From assembly GCA_045863555.1 (NCBI GenBank), contig BTUU01000003.1, forward strand, positions 124,001 through 188,000: 64,000 bases of DNA, written 5' to 3'. Made by a program: the position numbers and the translations under genes. Below the pieces are notes generated by a model. The model did not search any database. It saw only the letters and a list, made by a program, of their open reading frames with translations, and was not told where the DNA came from. Positions 33,114 through 42,423 of the stretch are shown here, one piece after another. Positions within the stretch are counted from its first letter, which is position 1; every line of letters starts with the position of its first letter. This stretch comes from JACRLV01 sp045863555. GTDB lineage: Bacteria; Planctomycetota; Phycisphaerae; UBA1845; Fen-1342.

Positions 33114-35894
33114 TCACTGGCACGGCTGACCGAAGCTCGACAGCATGATCGCGAGATCCGTCAGGTCCGTTAGTCCGTCGGCGTTGAGATCGACCGTACA
33201 GCCGCTGCTGCAGCCGAAATTCGCGAGCAGCGTCGCCAGATCGCTCAGGTCGATGTCGCCATCGTTGTCGAGGTCCGCATCGCAGTCCATCGAAACCGTC
33301 AGCACGCCGGCGCCCAGGGCGCTCGACGAGTTGCCGGCCACGCGGATGCCGACGGTCTGCCCGCCGGCCACGACGAAGTTCTCGATGATGCTCTGGTTCG
33401 TGCAACCGCTGACGTTCGCGTTGTCGTTGCAGGCCAGCTCGACGCCGCACGCACCGTCATGAATGCTGACCACGGTGTTCATGCTGGTCCCGGGGCACGT
33501 CGCGACGCGCAGCTTGCCCGGCGCGGGCGTGGTGAATTCGAACCAAACGTCGCGCGACTGCGTCGACTGTGCCGCGCAGTTGACGACGATGAACGGGTCG
33601 GCCGTCGCCTCGGTCGTGTCGAACGGATTCGCGCCGAACGTCGCGATCGCCGCGTTGTCGCACGTGTCGTTCGGCGCCGTCGCCGGAGCCGTGAGGATCG
33701 ACAGGTTGATCACGCTCGACGAAGAGAGGAACGCGCTGATCGGCGCCGCAACGCGGATGTAGTACTGGATCCCCGCGTTCAGCGTCACCGAAGCGATGCG
33801 GCTGCGCGCCGAGCTGCATCCGGTCGTCGGGCCCGTATCGTAGTTGTCGTTGCAGCCGATCTCGCCGCCGCCGCACGCGTCGAACAGCGAAAGCACCGTG
33901 TCGAAGTTCGATCCGCACGTTTCGATGCGGTAATTGCCGGTCGTTGTCGGCGTGAAGACATACCACCGGTCCGTCTTCGTTGCGCCCGTGTAGCACGAAG
34001 CGCCGTGGAGCGGATCATTGATATACGCCGAGCACGCGCTCTCCGCCGGGTTCAGCACGTTCGTGCCTTCGCCAATGGCGAGCGCACCCGTGCAGACGTC
34101 ATTTGTGGCCGGTGGGAACGCGGGATCGACCGAAACGACGGCCGTGTTCGACGGTACCGGCGCGCCGCATACGCCTGTCGCAACCGCGTTGTAGTTTCCG
34201 GCGTCCGAGGGCGTGAGCAGCGGTTCGACGCGCAGCTGGAAATTCGCCGCGCCGTTGATGTTCGAGCCGCTCGGCGTCGCCCCGTCCGCCAAGGGCGAGC
34301 CGTCCTTGTACCACTGGTAGGTGATCGGCTGCGTCCCCGCGGCGAACACATTCAGGATGACCGAGCTGGAGCAGGCCGAGAAGAGCGTACTCGCGGGCTG
34401 GTTGGTGATGAGCGGAGCCACGCACCCGGGCCCGCCGCTCATGAGCAGCAGCGAAGGCGGCGCGCCAACGATCAGCATCGGGCCCAGCACCTGGTTGATG
34501 ACTGCATTCCCATTAGCGTTGATGCCGAGCGGGGAGCCCAGCTTCGGCAGGCCGCGCGTCGGATCGCCGTTGTCTCCGATCGGACCGTAATAATCCGTCA
34601 CTCCGGGGACACCCTGCGCCACAAGATAGTCATACCAGTCCACGAGCCCGCCGCTCGTGGCGGTCCGGATGAAGCCGGCTGTCATGAAGCTGCCGCAGGT
34701 GCTGTAGCGTGCGGAGCCGACGATCGTCTCGCCGTCTTCCGTCATGCCCAGTGGCGTGATGATCGGCGGCACGCCGCAGCTCGTGACGATGCCCGGCAGC
34801 CAGGAAGCCTCAGTTTCAAGATCGCTGCCGAGATTCTCCGGGCCGGTCCACGTTGAAGTGTTCCCGTCCCAGGTCCAGCGGCCGATGAAACCCAGTCCGT
34901 CATTTCCGACCGCGTTGCCGACGATGATCGTACCGGCGTCGTTCATGTGAACGGTGCCCTGCGTGGTCGAGTACGTGTACGGGAAGCCGCTCTCATTCAC
35001 CCCGTTCGGCAGGTACGTCATTTCGTACAGACCGGACGTCGTGTTCAGCCGCCAGACCACAAGCCGTCCGCCGTCCGGGTCCGCGGCCGGAGCCGCACCG
35101 ACGTTGTGTTCCTGGGCGCCGACGATGACCGTACCGTCCGCACTGATGTCGTAGGTGTTGCCCGTGCGGCGACGCCAGGTGTTCGTCGACGTACGGAAGG
35201 GCGTCGGCAGAACCGTGAAGCCGCCCGCGCCCGCGTTCGCCTGCGCGTCCCACACGAACGGCCGCCACTGGAACGTGTTGTCGCTGATCGTCGTGCCCGC
35301 GCTGCTGTTGTAGCTCGAGATGTAACCGCGACCGATGATGAACCGGCCGTCGCTCGAGATCCCTGTCGGGATCACGAAGCTCCCGGTCGATCCTCCGCTC
35401 GAACCGGACCCGAAAACGAGCAGGCTGCCGTCGATCGGGAGCCCGCCGAGATCCTGGAGAGTCCCGTTGCTGAGGTTCAACCGCGCCGCGCGTGTCTCCG
35501 TCGCCTGCGGGTTGGTCGTGCTGGGGACAAGCGTCGGATCGGGCCGGAAGGGCGGGTTTACGCCCGTGGCCGTATTCCCGAATACCCGAGGATTCGCGTT
35601 GGGAACCAGAACCACCGCGTACGCACCGTCCGCGGACATGTACCCGGCGCCACTCACCGTGCCGGGGAAGTTCGCGGTAGTCAGCGTCGCCCCATTCAGG
35701 GTCCACACACCCGCGACCGAGGCGCCGATTCCGCCGCCCATCACCGTGGTCGTGCCGCCGGTCTGGACGACCGTCACCGGGCCGCCACTGCCCAGCGAAA
35801 TGAGTTGTGACTGCGCAATCGCGCCACCCGGAGCGGCCGCGAGCGCCAGCATTGCGATCCGACGGAGCGTCGGATTGCCTCGATCGTGTCCCAT
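33114..35894 (-). CDS. Large secreted protein: HAF-type repeats, Ig-like and PPC-like domains, dockerin-like tail
   Basis: 926 residues. Signal peptide (IAMLALAAAPGGAIAQ). Residues about 50-480 contain repeated short units such as PTGISSDGRFIIGRGY, YDISADGTVIVGA and LGMTEDGETIVGSA, the HAF-like pattern. An Ig-like domain follows (ITNQPASTLFSACSSSV, PITYQWYKDGSPLADGA), then two PPC/carbohydrate-binding-like domains (DRWYVFTPTTTGNYRIETCG; DVWFEFTTPAPGKLRVATCP). It ends in DLDNDGDIDLSDLATLLANF and DLNADGLTDLTDLAIMLSSF. Probably a surface or extracellular protein. Its predicted promoter lies in the shared control region at 35959-35987. Confidence 0.85.
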   Translation of the reverse strand: MGHDRGNPTLRRIAMLALAAAPGGAIAQSQLISLGSGGPVTVVQTGGTTTVMGGGIGASVAGVWTLNGATLTTANFPGTVSGAGYMSADGAYAVVLVPNANPRVFGNTATGVNPPFRPDPTLVPSTTNPQATETRAARLNLSNGTLQDLGGLPIDGSLLVFGSGSSGGSTGSFVIPTGISSDGRFIIGRGYISSYNSSAGTTISDNTFQWRPFVWDAQANAGAGGFTVLPTPFRTSTNTWRRRTGNTYDISADGTVIVGAQEHNVGAAPAADPDGGRLVVWRLNTTSGLYEMTYLPNGVNESGFPYTYSTTQGTVHMNDAGTIIVGNAVGNDGLGFIGRWTWDGNTSTWTGPENLGSDLETEASWLPGIVTSCGVPPIITPLGMTEDGETIVGSARYSTCGSFMTAGFIRTATSGGLVDWYDYLVAQGVPGVTDYYGPIGDNGDPTRGLPKLGSPLGINANGNAVINQVLGPMLIVGAPPSLLLMSGGPGCVAPLITNQPASTLFSACSSSVILNVFAAGTQPITYQWYKDGSPLADGATPSGSNINGAANFQLRVEPLLTPSDAGNYNAVATGVCGAPVPSNTAVVSVDPAFPPATNDVCTGALAIGEGTNVLNPAESACSAYINDPLHGASCYTGATKTDRWYVFTPTTTGNYRIETCGSNFDTVLSLFDACGGGEIGCNDNYDTGPTTGCSSARSRIASVTLNAGIQYYIRVAAPISAFLSSSSVINLSILTAPATAPNDTCDNAAIATFGANPFDTTEATADPFIVVNCAAQSTQSRDVWFEFTTPAPGKLRVATCPGTSMNTVVSIHDGACGVELACNDNANVSGCTNQSIIENFVVAGGQTVGIRVAGNSSSALGAGVLTVSMDCDADLDNDGDIDLSDLATLLANFGCSSGCTVDLNADGLTDLTDLAIMLSSFGQPCQ

Positions 35895-35958
35895 CTGAAT
35901 ACCTCCGATTGAAAAACGCCTCGCCGGTCAAGACTCCCGCCCGGCGTCGATAGGGCAC

Positions 35959-35987
35959 ATCGTACTGAGCCCTCGCCGACAAATCAA
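35959..35987 (-). promoter_or_regulatory. Putative promoter of the large secreted protein gene
   Basis: Minus-strand TTGATT (35987-35982), 17-nt spacer, TACGAT (35964-35959). It is immediately next to the palindrome at 35989-36002. Confidence 0.45.
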
Positions 35988-35988
35988 G

Positions 35989-36002
35989 TGTCAAATTTGA
36001 CA
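35989..36002. promoter_or_regulatory. 14-bp perfect palindrome, candidate operator between divergent promoters
   Basis: TGTCAAATTTGACA is a perfect palindrome in AT-rich DNA, 1 bp from the -35 of the minus promoter and 16 bp upstream of the plus-strand -35. Its placement between the two divergent promoters is what a dimeric regulator would need. Confidence 0.5.
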
Positions 36003-36018
36003 TTTTTCTGGCCGTCAG

Positions 36019-36046
36019 TTGCGACGTCAAAAAAAGGTTGTACAAT
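36019..36046 (+). promoter_or_regulatory. Putative promoter giving a leaderless transcript
   Basis: TTGCGA (36019-36024), 16-nt spacer, TACAAT (36041-36046). The ATG is only 6 nt further on, at 36053, so the mRNA would start at or next to the start codon. No Shine-Dalgarno site precedes that ATG. Confidence 0.6.
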
Positions 36047-36052
36047 AGGCGT

Positions 36053-37312
36053 ATGCACCTCGAGACGACCGCAAAACCAGAGGCCGGAAAGACTTCCAGC
36101 GCCGAAACCGGCTCGATCGAAAGCGTCATCCGCGCCTTCGAGGATTTCCGGGCCGCCGTTTCCGAGCTTTTTCACTCGGTTGGCGTCGACGCCACACAGA
36201 CCCGTGAGTCCGCCCGTGCCCTCGGCTTGAACCGCGGACTCGCGTGGAGGCTCTCCCGCGTCGTTCGATCCCCCGATGCCCCCGAGGTGATCAGCGATGT
36301 CCCCGGCCGGCCGAGCGTGACAAAATTCTTCGCGGCCTGTCGGGAGCGGGGCGCATCAAGCCGCTCAATTGATGTCGCTCAAAGCGCGTTTGAAGCCTAC
36401 GAATCCGCCGTCGGCGCCTGCTCCGGCGATCGCAAGACGCTCGCGATGCTCATGGCCAACCGGGCCAGCGGAGGCCCGTCCGGCGAAGCCGAGCGAGCGC
36501 GCCGAAAGCTCTTCGAAGGCGCTGCGGCGCTCTGGGGCGGGCAGGCTCAGCTTCGGTTTGTTACGGTGTTCGCGTTTCCGTCGCCGGATGCGCCCGAAAT
36601 GCTCGATGCCGTGCACGTAACGGGCTTCGTCGGCTTCCGCCGCCTCATCCCGCGCGCATGGCCGATGTACTACGAAGCCGTGCACTCCCGCTCGGGTGAC
36701 GCCGTGAAATTCACGAAACGCCCGCTCGACCCGACCGGTTCAACCGAGGGCGAATTACAGTTGGTTCGCCAGTTTTGCGATCCGCAGCCGAAGATCCAGG
36801 TCAACGTCATCGGTGGTTTCAGGCAATTCGAACTCGCCCCCGGACCGGTCGGCAACGAAGGCCTGACCACCTGCATCTTCGGCAGCTACCTGCATCACCT
36901 TTTCCCGCGCTACTCCGACGAACCCAATACGGCCGGCTTCATGGTTCTGCTTCAGACGCCCGCCGAGCGCGTGCTCTTCGACATGTACGTGCATCGCGAC
37001 TTTGCCGTCCCCGAGCCGCCGCGCGCACAGCTCCTCGATCGCCTTCTCTTCCCGCACGGCTATAGCGAAGACGACTTTCCGTACATCGAACTGCCCATCA
37101 TCGAGCGGCCCTCGGCGCTGCCGCCGCGCTACTCGGGGGCGATCTATCCGCTCATCCCCTGGTACGGCCGACTCTTGACCTTTATGGCTGGGCACACCGG
37201 CCGCCCGTTCGACGAGTTCGAAGGCTCCCGCTTCGAGATGACCTACCCGCCGATCTCGACGACGCTCAGCCGTCGCTTCGATCTCAACGCCCGGCCGCCT
37301 GCCGCGGAATAG
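36053..37312 (+). CDS. Hypothetical protein, possible N-terminal helix-turn-helix
   Basis: 419 residues; I do not recognise a family. The N-terminal part is helical: a segment SARALGLNRGLAWRLSRVVR resembles a helix-turn-helix. The rest has beta-rich, hydrophobic patches (LRFVTVFAFPSPDAPEML, VTGFVGFRRLIPRAWPMYYE) and ends in short Pro-rich motifs. Soluble, no signal peptide. The ATG at 36053 is preferred over the TTG at 36038, since the -10 box overlaps codons of the longer version. It could bind the palindrome upstream (autoregulation), which would suit a regulator, but that is inference. Confidence 0.7.
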   Translation: MHLETTAKPEAGKTSSAETGSIESVIRAFEDFRAAVSELFHSVGVDATQTRESARALGLNRGLAWRLSRVVRSPDAPEVISDVPGRPSVTKFFAACRERGASSRSIDVAQSAFEAYESAVGACSGDRKTLAMLMANRASGGPSGEAERARRKLFEGAAALWGGQAQLRFVTVFAFPSPDAPEMLDAVHVTGFVGFRRLIPRAWPMYYEAVHSRSGDAVKFTKRPLDPTGSTEGELQLVRQFCDPQPKIQVNVIGGFRQFELAPGPVGNEGLTTCIFGSYLHHLFPRYSDEPNTAGFMVLLQTPAERVLFDMYVHRDFAVPEPPRAQLLDRLLFPHGYSEDDFPYIELPIIERPSALPPRYSGAIYPLIPWYGRLLTFMAGHTGRPFDEFEGSRFEMTYPPISTTLSRRFDLNARPPAAE

Positions 37313-37377
37313 GTGCAAGTTCCCGCGCCGGGAAGGCCGCGTGAGTGGGCAGCATGATCCGCCGCGCCTGATTGCGC

Positions 37378-39813
37378 CTATTGCACCCGCCGCAGTACAC
37401 GACCGCTCACGGCCGGAATCTGGAGATTGATCCTGCCGTCCACCACGGAAACGTCGCCCGTCCCACCGAATACGCCGGCCCATTTCACTGTGCCGGCCGG
37501 TGCAGGGATCGAAACGTCGCGCGCGGAGTCCGACGCGTTGAGCGCGACAATCAGCCGTTCGGTCGCATCGCCCCGTTCGAACGCCCAGACATCCTGCCGA
37601 TCATCGGCCAGCAGCGTATGGAAATAGCCCGTCCGCAGCGCGGGATGTGAATTCCGGAGCGCAACCGCCTCGCGATAGAAGCTCAAGTGCTCCTTCATCA
37701 CGAAGTTCTTCGCAGGCTCGTCGTACGGTTGCAGATCTTCCCAGAGCATCGGCTTGCGACAGGTCGGATCATCGGCACCCCACATCCCCGCCTCATCCCC
37801 GTAGCAGATCATCGGGGCGCCGACGTACGTCACCTGAAAGAGCGCCACGAGCCGCGCCCGCTGATACTCCGCCGGGCCCGGCTTGGCGTTGTTGTAGTTC
37901 GGCCCGTTGTCCTGCGGCCGGTTCTGCTGGTCGTACGCCCGGTCCGGGTTCAGCGCCATCGAGACAAGCCGGTCGGTGTCGTGGCTGTTCATCAGGTTCT
38001 GCATCACGTACGTCGCGGCCGCCGGGTATGCGATTCGCAGCTCCGCGAGCCGCCGATCCGCGTCGCTCGGCGTGATCTTCTGTTTGCGGTTCAGAATCCA
38101 GTCCACCGCGACATGCGAGAACTGGTAGTTCATCACCGCGTCAAAGTGCTGGCCGTCGAGCCACATCTCCGCGCGGTCCCAGATCTCTCCCGTGATGTAC
38201 GCGTCCGGGTTGATCGATTTCACGAGCTTGCGCCACTCAACCCAGAACGCCGGCGGCACCTCATTGGGCACGTCCAGCCGCCAACCGTCGATGCCGTCGC
38301 GCGGATCGCCGTCGCCGTCCGGGTCCATCCAGCGCCGTGTCACGTCCGCGATATGCCGCCGCAGCGTCTCGCTCGCCAGGCCGTGCCGCGCGTCCTTCCT
38401 GAATGCCGGCAGGTCCTGTACGCCCGCCCAGCCGACGTATTCGAACGGCTCCCACGACTTGATCTCGAACCAGTCCGCATATTTCGACTTCCGGCCGTTC
38501 TTCTTCACATCGAGAAACGCCGGGTGATTCACGCCGACGTGGTTGAACACGCCGTCGATGATGACCCGCAGTCCCATCGCCTTCGCTTTCTTCAGGAATT
38601 CAAGAAAGATCCGATCTGATTCGGTCCAGGTCCACGTCTTCGGATCAAGCAGGTCCTCCTTCGCCGCCGCCGGCGCATAGTCCCCCTTGCGCCCGAAATG
38701 CTCGTCGATGTGCACATAGCTCGTCGCGTTGTACTTGTGATTCGTCGTCGCCTGGAAGACCGGGTTCAGGTAAATCGCATTGACGCCCAGTTCCTTCAGA
38801 TACCCCAGCTTCTCCTCGATGCCCCGAATGTCCCCGCCGTACATCCGCGAGTAAACAAAATACTGGTAGAACGTCTGGCCGCTCTTCGTCTCAAACTCCG
38901 ACGGCGTGAACCACTCGCTTCGCCACGGCCGCAGGGGGTTCGGATCATTCGCCGGATCGCCGTTGCGGAATCGCTCCGGAAAAATCTGATACCAGACCGC
39001 GTCCCGGGCCCAGCTCGGCGTATGAAAAACAGTCTGCGAATCGCCGAGAGTGTACGTCTTCGGATCGCTCACGCGCACGTCTCCATCCTCAAGCACGAAC
39101 GTGTATTCAAACGGCTTATCCCTGTTTTTCGCACCGTCCAGCGGAATCTGCGCCTCCCAGATCGTGTAGAGCCCGCCCGCCAGAACCGGCTGCATCGCCG
39201 CGGCCGCACCTTCACGCACCTGCACGACGACCGTCTTCACATCATCCGTCAGCGTTCGATAACGAAGCAGCAGCGACGCGGGTGCGGCCAGTACCTGTCG
39301 CCACGTGGGCGAGGCCGGGTCGTGGAGCAGCGCCCGGGCCTCGATTTTCCCGTCGCCGACCGCGCCATCCGATTTGTCGAGCCGTGCCATCCGCCCCAGG
39401 CGAAGCACGGAGTTGTTGCCGCCCTGGCCGTCCGGCGTTTCGTCCGGGTTCTGCGGATCCTGCACCCACCGGTCACCCTCGACGACGAACTTGTACTGGT
39501 GCACGCCCGCGATCAGTCTCACCGTCGCCGTCCACGCGCCGTCGCGGTTCGTCATCGGCGTCGCCGAGTTGCTCCAGCCGTTGAACGTTCCCGCCAGGTT
39601 GACGCGCCCCGCCTTGGCCGCGGGCTTGTACTCAAAAACAGCGTCCCAGCCGCCCTCGACGGCCGTCACGCGCACCGACGGCGGGACGGGACCGGGGTCG
39701 CGTTCAGGCGCGATCGCCGCGGGCGGCGCGGGGGGCCAGTCGGCATGGCCGCAGGCTGCGCCGAGAACGCACAGCATGAACAACCACAACAGAGCGGTGC
39801 GGATGGATCGCAT
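37378..39813 (-). CDS. Secreted alpha-amylase-family glycoside hydrolase (GH13) with CBM48-like domain
   Basis: 811 residues from the ATG at 39813 (an ATG 8 codons upstream is possible). Signal sequence LLWLFMLCVLGAACGHAD; the cysteine context is not a clean lipobox. A CBM48-like domain follows (GRVNLAGTFNGWSNSATPM, HQYKFVVEGDRWVQDPQNPD), then a second N-terminal domain and the GH13 barrel: GVNAIYLNPVF, RVIIDGVFNHVGVNHPAFLD, GIDGWRLDVPNEVPPAFW (nucleophile Asp), YITGEIWDRAEMWLDG (acid/base Glu) and MNSHDTDRLVSM. Cyclomaltodextrinase/neopullulanase-like; the exact specificity is not evident. Confidence 0.9.
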   Translation of the reverse strand: MRSIRTALLWLFMLCVLGAACGHADWPPAPPAAIAPERDPGPVPPSVRVTAVEGGWDAVFEYKPAAKAGRVNLAGTFNGWSNSATPMTNRDGAWTATVRLIAGVHQYKFVVEGDRWVQDPQNPDETPDGQGGNNSVLRLGRMARLDKSDGAVGDGKIEARALLHDPASPTWRQVLAAPASLLLRYRTLTDDVKTVVVQVREGAAAAMQPVLAGGLYTIWEAQIPLDGAKNRDKPFEYTFVLEDGDVRVSDPKTYTLGDSQTVFHTPSWARDAVWYQIFPERFRNGDPANDPNPLRPWRSEWFTPSEFETKSGQTFYQYFVYSRMYGGDIRGIEEKLGYLKELGVNAIYLNPVFQATTNHKYNATSYVHIDEHFGRKGDYAPAAAKEDLLDPKTWTWTESDRIFLEFLKKAKAMGLRVIIDGVFNHVGVNHPAFLDVKKNGRKSKYADWFEIKSWEPFEYVGWAGVQDLPAFRKDARHGLASETLRRHIADVTRRWMDPDGDGDPRDGIDGWRLDVPNEVPPAFWVEWRKLVKSINPDAYITGEIWDRAEMWLDGQHFDAVMNYQFSHVAVDWILNRKQKITPSDADRRLAELRIAYPAAATYVMQNLMNSHDTDRLVSMALNPDRAYDQQNRPQDNGPNYNNAKPGPAEYQRARLVALFQVTYVGAPMICYGDEAGMWGADDPTCRKPMLWEDLQPYDEPAKNFVMKEHLSFYREAVALRNSHPALRTGYFHTLLADDRQDVWAFERGDATERLIVALNASDSARDVSIPAPAGTVKWAGVFGGTGDVSVVDGRINLQIPAVSGRVLRRVQ

Positions 39814-40002
39814 GATGGTCGCCTTCTGAGATGCCACGCGGACGATGATATCGCCGTCATGCAGCCTTGGTGGAGTCGCGCTGCACGCCCCGGCGCGTCA
39901 ACTGTTCGAGTCCGCTTGCACCCGACCGATGGCAGAGATAGATTCGCTCGTGAGACTTCATGTGCAGGCGCAGAGCCGCCGCTTCAAGGGGAAACGCAGC
40001 CG

Positions 40003-41295
40003 ATGGCACTGCAACCTCAGGACGCGGGCGCCCCGTCGGCGTCCCCGAAGGCGCCCCCGACAACGCCTGAAGCCGCGGACGCCGTCCACGCTGAAATCCT
40101 CATCGTCGACGACAACGAAGTGAACCGCGACATGCTCGGCCGACGCCTGAAGCGCCTCGGGCACCAGATCGCGACCGCCGATTCCGGCGAGGCCGCGCTG
40201 GAGTTGATCGCCGCCCGCGAGTTCGACCTGGTCCTCCTCGACGTCATGATGCCCGGGATCGACGGCTTCGAGACGCTCGAGCGCATTCGCACGGCGCACA
40301 GCCGCACCGACCTCCCCGTGATCATGGCCACCGCCCGCGAGCACCGCGACGACGTGATCCGCGCGCTGAAGGCCGGCGCCAATGACTACGTGATCAAGCC
40401 GCTCGATTTCGAGGTCGTGCTCGCCCGCGTCGCGACGCAGATTACCGTGAAGAAGTCCGTCGACCGCGTCCTCAAGCTCGAACGCGACCTGAAGCGCCGC
40501 GCCGATGAACTCGCCGCGATCAATGAGCGCATGAGATCCGACCTGGAGTCCGCCGGCGCGCTTCAGAAGCGTCTGCTGCCCGCCCAGATGCCGTCTCTCC
40601 CGGGCATCAAGTTCGCCTGGGCCTTCGAGCCGTGCGATGAACTCGCCGGCGACATCCTCAACATCTTCCCCCTCGACGCCGATCACGTCGGCTTCTACAT
40701 GCTCGACGTCGCCGGCCACGGCGTGCAGGCCTCGCTCCTCTCCGTCACGCTCAGCCGCATGCTCAACCCCGTCGCCGGCCACGACTGCATCGTGCTCGCT
40801 CGCACGCCGGGGCAGCCGGATCGCCCGACGCCCCCCGACGATGTCGGCGCGGCGCTCTCGCAGCGCTTCCAGATGGGCGTGAATACCGAGCAATATTTCA
40901 CCCTCGCCTATTTCGTCCTCGAAGCGACCGCGCGCCGCGTTCGGTACATCACCGCCGGCCATCCCGGTCCGTTCTACGTCTCTGAGATCGGCGAAGTGAA
41001 GGATCTCTCCCGGCCATCCTTCCCCATCGGCTGGATGCCCGACAAACGCTACGAACCGGCGGCCCTCGACATGACGCCCGGTTCGCGGCTCTGGTTGCTT
41101 TCCGACGGTCTGCTGGAGGCCGACAACGCGAAGCGCGAGCGATTCGGCCTCGCGCGCACGTTCGACCTGCTCAAGGCGGTGCGCGAACTTCCTCTTGCGG
41201 AAGCGCTCGCCGAAGTCATCGAGCATGTCCGCGCCTGGACCGGCCGCGGTTACTCGGACGACGTTTCGGCCGTGGTGGTCGAGATCGACCGCTGA
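40003..41295 (+). CDS. Response regulator with PP2C/RsbU-type phosphatase output
   Basis: 430 residues. Receiver domain with AEILIVDDNEVNRDMLGRRL, the phospho-Asp in FDLVLLDVMMPGIDGFE, IMATAREHRDDVIRAL and IKPL. A coiled linker follows (LERDLKRRADELAAINERM), then SpoIIE/RsbU-like phosphatase signatures LQKRLLPAQMPSLPGIKFAW, GDILNIFPLDADHVGFYMLD, VAGHGVQASLLSVTLSRML, YITAGHPGPFYV and SDGLLEADN. The product probably dephosphorylates an anti-anti-sigma (STAS) protein in a stress or partner-switching pathway. AAGGGG lies 13 nt before the ATG, longer than ideal; the open frame continues far upstream without homology. Confidence 0.9.
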   Translation: MALQPQDAGAPSASPKAPPTTPEAADAVHAEILIVDDNEVNRDMLGRRLKRLGHQIATADSGEAALELIAAREFDLVLLDVMMPGIDGFETLERIRTAHSRTDLPVIMATAREHRDDVIRALKAGANDYVIKPLDFEVVLARVATQITVKKSVDRVLKLERDLKRRADELAAINERMRSDLESAGALQKRLLPAQMPSLPGIKFAWAFEPCDELAGDILNIFPLDADHVGFYMLDVAGHGVQASLLSVTLSRMLNPVAGHDCIVLARTPGQPDRPTPPDDVGAALSQRFQMGVNTEQYFTLAYFVLEATARRVRYITAGHPGPFYVSEIGEVKDLSRPSFPIGWMPDKRYEPAALDMTPGSRLWLLSDGLLEADNAKRERFGLARTFDLLKAVRELPLAEALAEVIEHVRAWTGRGYSDDVSAVVVEIDR

Positions 41296-41385
41296 TCGGT
41301 TGAACTGCACGGCGGGGGGGGATTCGCGCCCGCGGGGCCCGTCGTCGCAGGACCAGGCGGGAAAATCACTCGCCGGAAATGAACA

Positions 41386-41414
41386 GGCGGGCAGGCCGCC
41401 TCGGCCTGCCCGCC
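41386..41414. terminator. Strong hairpin between convergent genes
   Basis: 13-bp perfect stem GGCGGGCAGGCCG/CGGCCTGCCCGCC (41386-41398 with 41402-41414) with a 3-nt loop, between the phosphatase and a PEP-CTERM gene. There is no T-run, so termination is likely but unproven; it could serve both strands. Confidence 0.5.
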
Positions 41415-41451
41415 GCAACGGTGCCATCGAGAAGTGCGCGCCCGGCCTCGA

Positions 41452-42072
41452 TTAGCGACGACGGATCCGCGGCAGAGCGCCGAGGGCCAGCAGCGCCAGG
41501 CTGCCGGGCTCGGGGATGCAGTAGGTCGCACCCGTCAGCGCGAGGCGGTAGTCGCCGGTCGCGGGCGAGCCGCTCCAGCTCGACAGCGGCGAGCCGCCGC
41601 CCGGACCGGTGGGGCCGTTCACGCCGCTGAACGTGTTCGGGAAAATCAGCCCGCCGACGCTGTTCGGGTCGCGGTTGTACCCCGACACGGCGATGTTCAC
41701 GATTTCGCCGTTCGTCCGGCTCGCGTAGAGCGCGTTTCCGGCCGGGAGGACCGACTGCACGCCCGACGAGTCGTCGTTGTTCGCGATGCCCAGGCCGCCG
41801 GCCGTGAACAGGAACAGCTGCGTGTCGAACGTCGCGCCGCCGGCCAGCGAGGCGGAGAACACTGACCAGTCCGTGACCTGGATGCAGTAGAGGTCCACGC
41901 CGGTGGTGTCACCGCTCGCGGACAGCGTGCTGCCCGCGATCAGCGTCAGCGGGCCCGTGCCGCTGGTGACCTGCGGAGCAAGTTCGTCGGCATCGCCGAC
42001 TTCCGTCCACGTCTGGGCGAACGCGCCGCTCGCGAGCGCCAGACCAACACCGAGAGCAAAAACCTTCTTCAT
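41452..42072 (-). CDS. PEP-CTERM-like secreted protein
   Basis: 206 residues from the ATG at 42072, with AGGAGG 9 nt upstream. Signal peptide MKKVFALGVGLALASGAFAQ. Beta-rich body with FDTQLFLFTAGGLGIANNDD, a motif of DVUA0089/PPC-type proteins. C-terminal sorting signal CIPEPGSLALLALGALPRIRRR. Its signal peptide closely resembles that of the upstream gene 42424-43407. Surface protein, role unknown. Confidence 0.85.
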   Translation of the reverse strand: MKKVFALGVGLALASGAFAQTWTEVGDADELAPQVTSGTGPLTLIAGSTLSASGDTTGVDLYCIQVTDWSVFSASLAGGATFDTQLFLFTAGGLGIANNDDSSGVQSVLPAGNALYASRTNGEIVNIAVSGYNRDPNSVGGLIFPNTFSGVNGPTGPGGGSPLSSWSGSPATGDYRLALTGATYCIPEPGSLALLALGALPRIRRR

Positions 42073-42360
42073 GACCTTCGCCTCCTGTGAGCGAATACGT
42101 GCCGCTCCCCGCGTGCCTGCGGAGAAATTCGCGCGCACTGACTGACCAAGTGCCTGACCCAGAGGCCTACAGTGCCTCGCAGCAGGTTCGGCTGAAAGCT
42201 GACTCGTTCAGAAATTCCCTAAGGAGGCTCGTTCGGATGCCTGGGTACCGCCGAAAGCGGCACTCGGGCACGATGCGAAGTGAAACCTCCTCCACCTCTA
42301 CCGCCATCTTAACCACGATCAGCCGGACAGGTCAACTGGAAATGAACCGAATCCATCAAT
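42073..42360. other. Intergenic region upstream of PEP-CTERM gene
   Basis: About 290 bp between the PEP-CTERM start (42072) and the terminator of the gene above (42361-42397). It holds no open frame worth annotating. The ribosome site of the 42072 gene and presumably its promoter lie here, but I see no convincing -35/-10 pair. Confidence 0.4.
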
Positions 42361-42397
42361 AAAAAGCCACGGGTGAGTCAAGTGACCCGCCCGTGGC
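42361..42397 (-). terminator. Rho-independent terminator after PEP-CTERM gene
   Basis: 8-bp stem GCCACGGG/CCCGTGGC (42366-42373 with 42390-42397) with a T-run (TTTTT, 42365-42361) on the minus strand, 27 bp past the stop of the gene 42424-43407. Confidence 0.7.
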
Positions 42398-42423
42398 GTT
42401 GTTATCAGTCGCTGCTTCGTCAA

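Noticed and set aside
38698..40002. Plus-strand upstream extension of the response regulator frame
   Set aside because: It is antisense to the amylase gene; the receiver domain starts after 40003.
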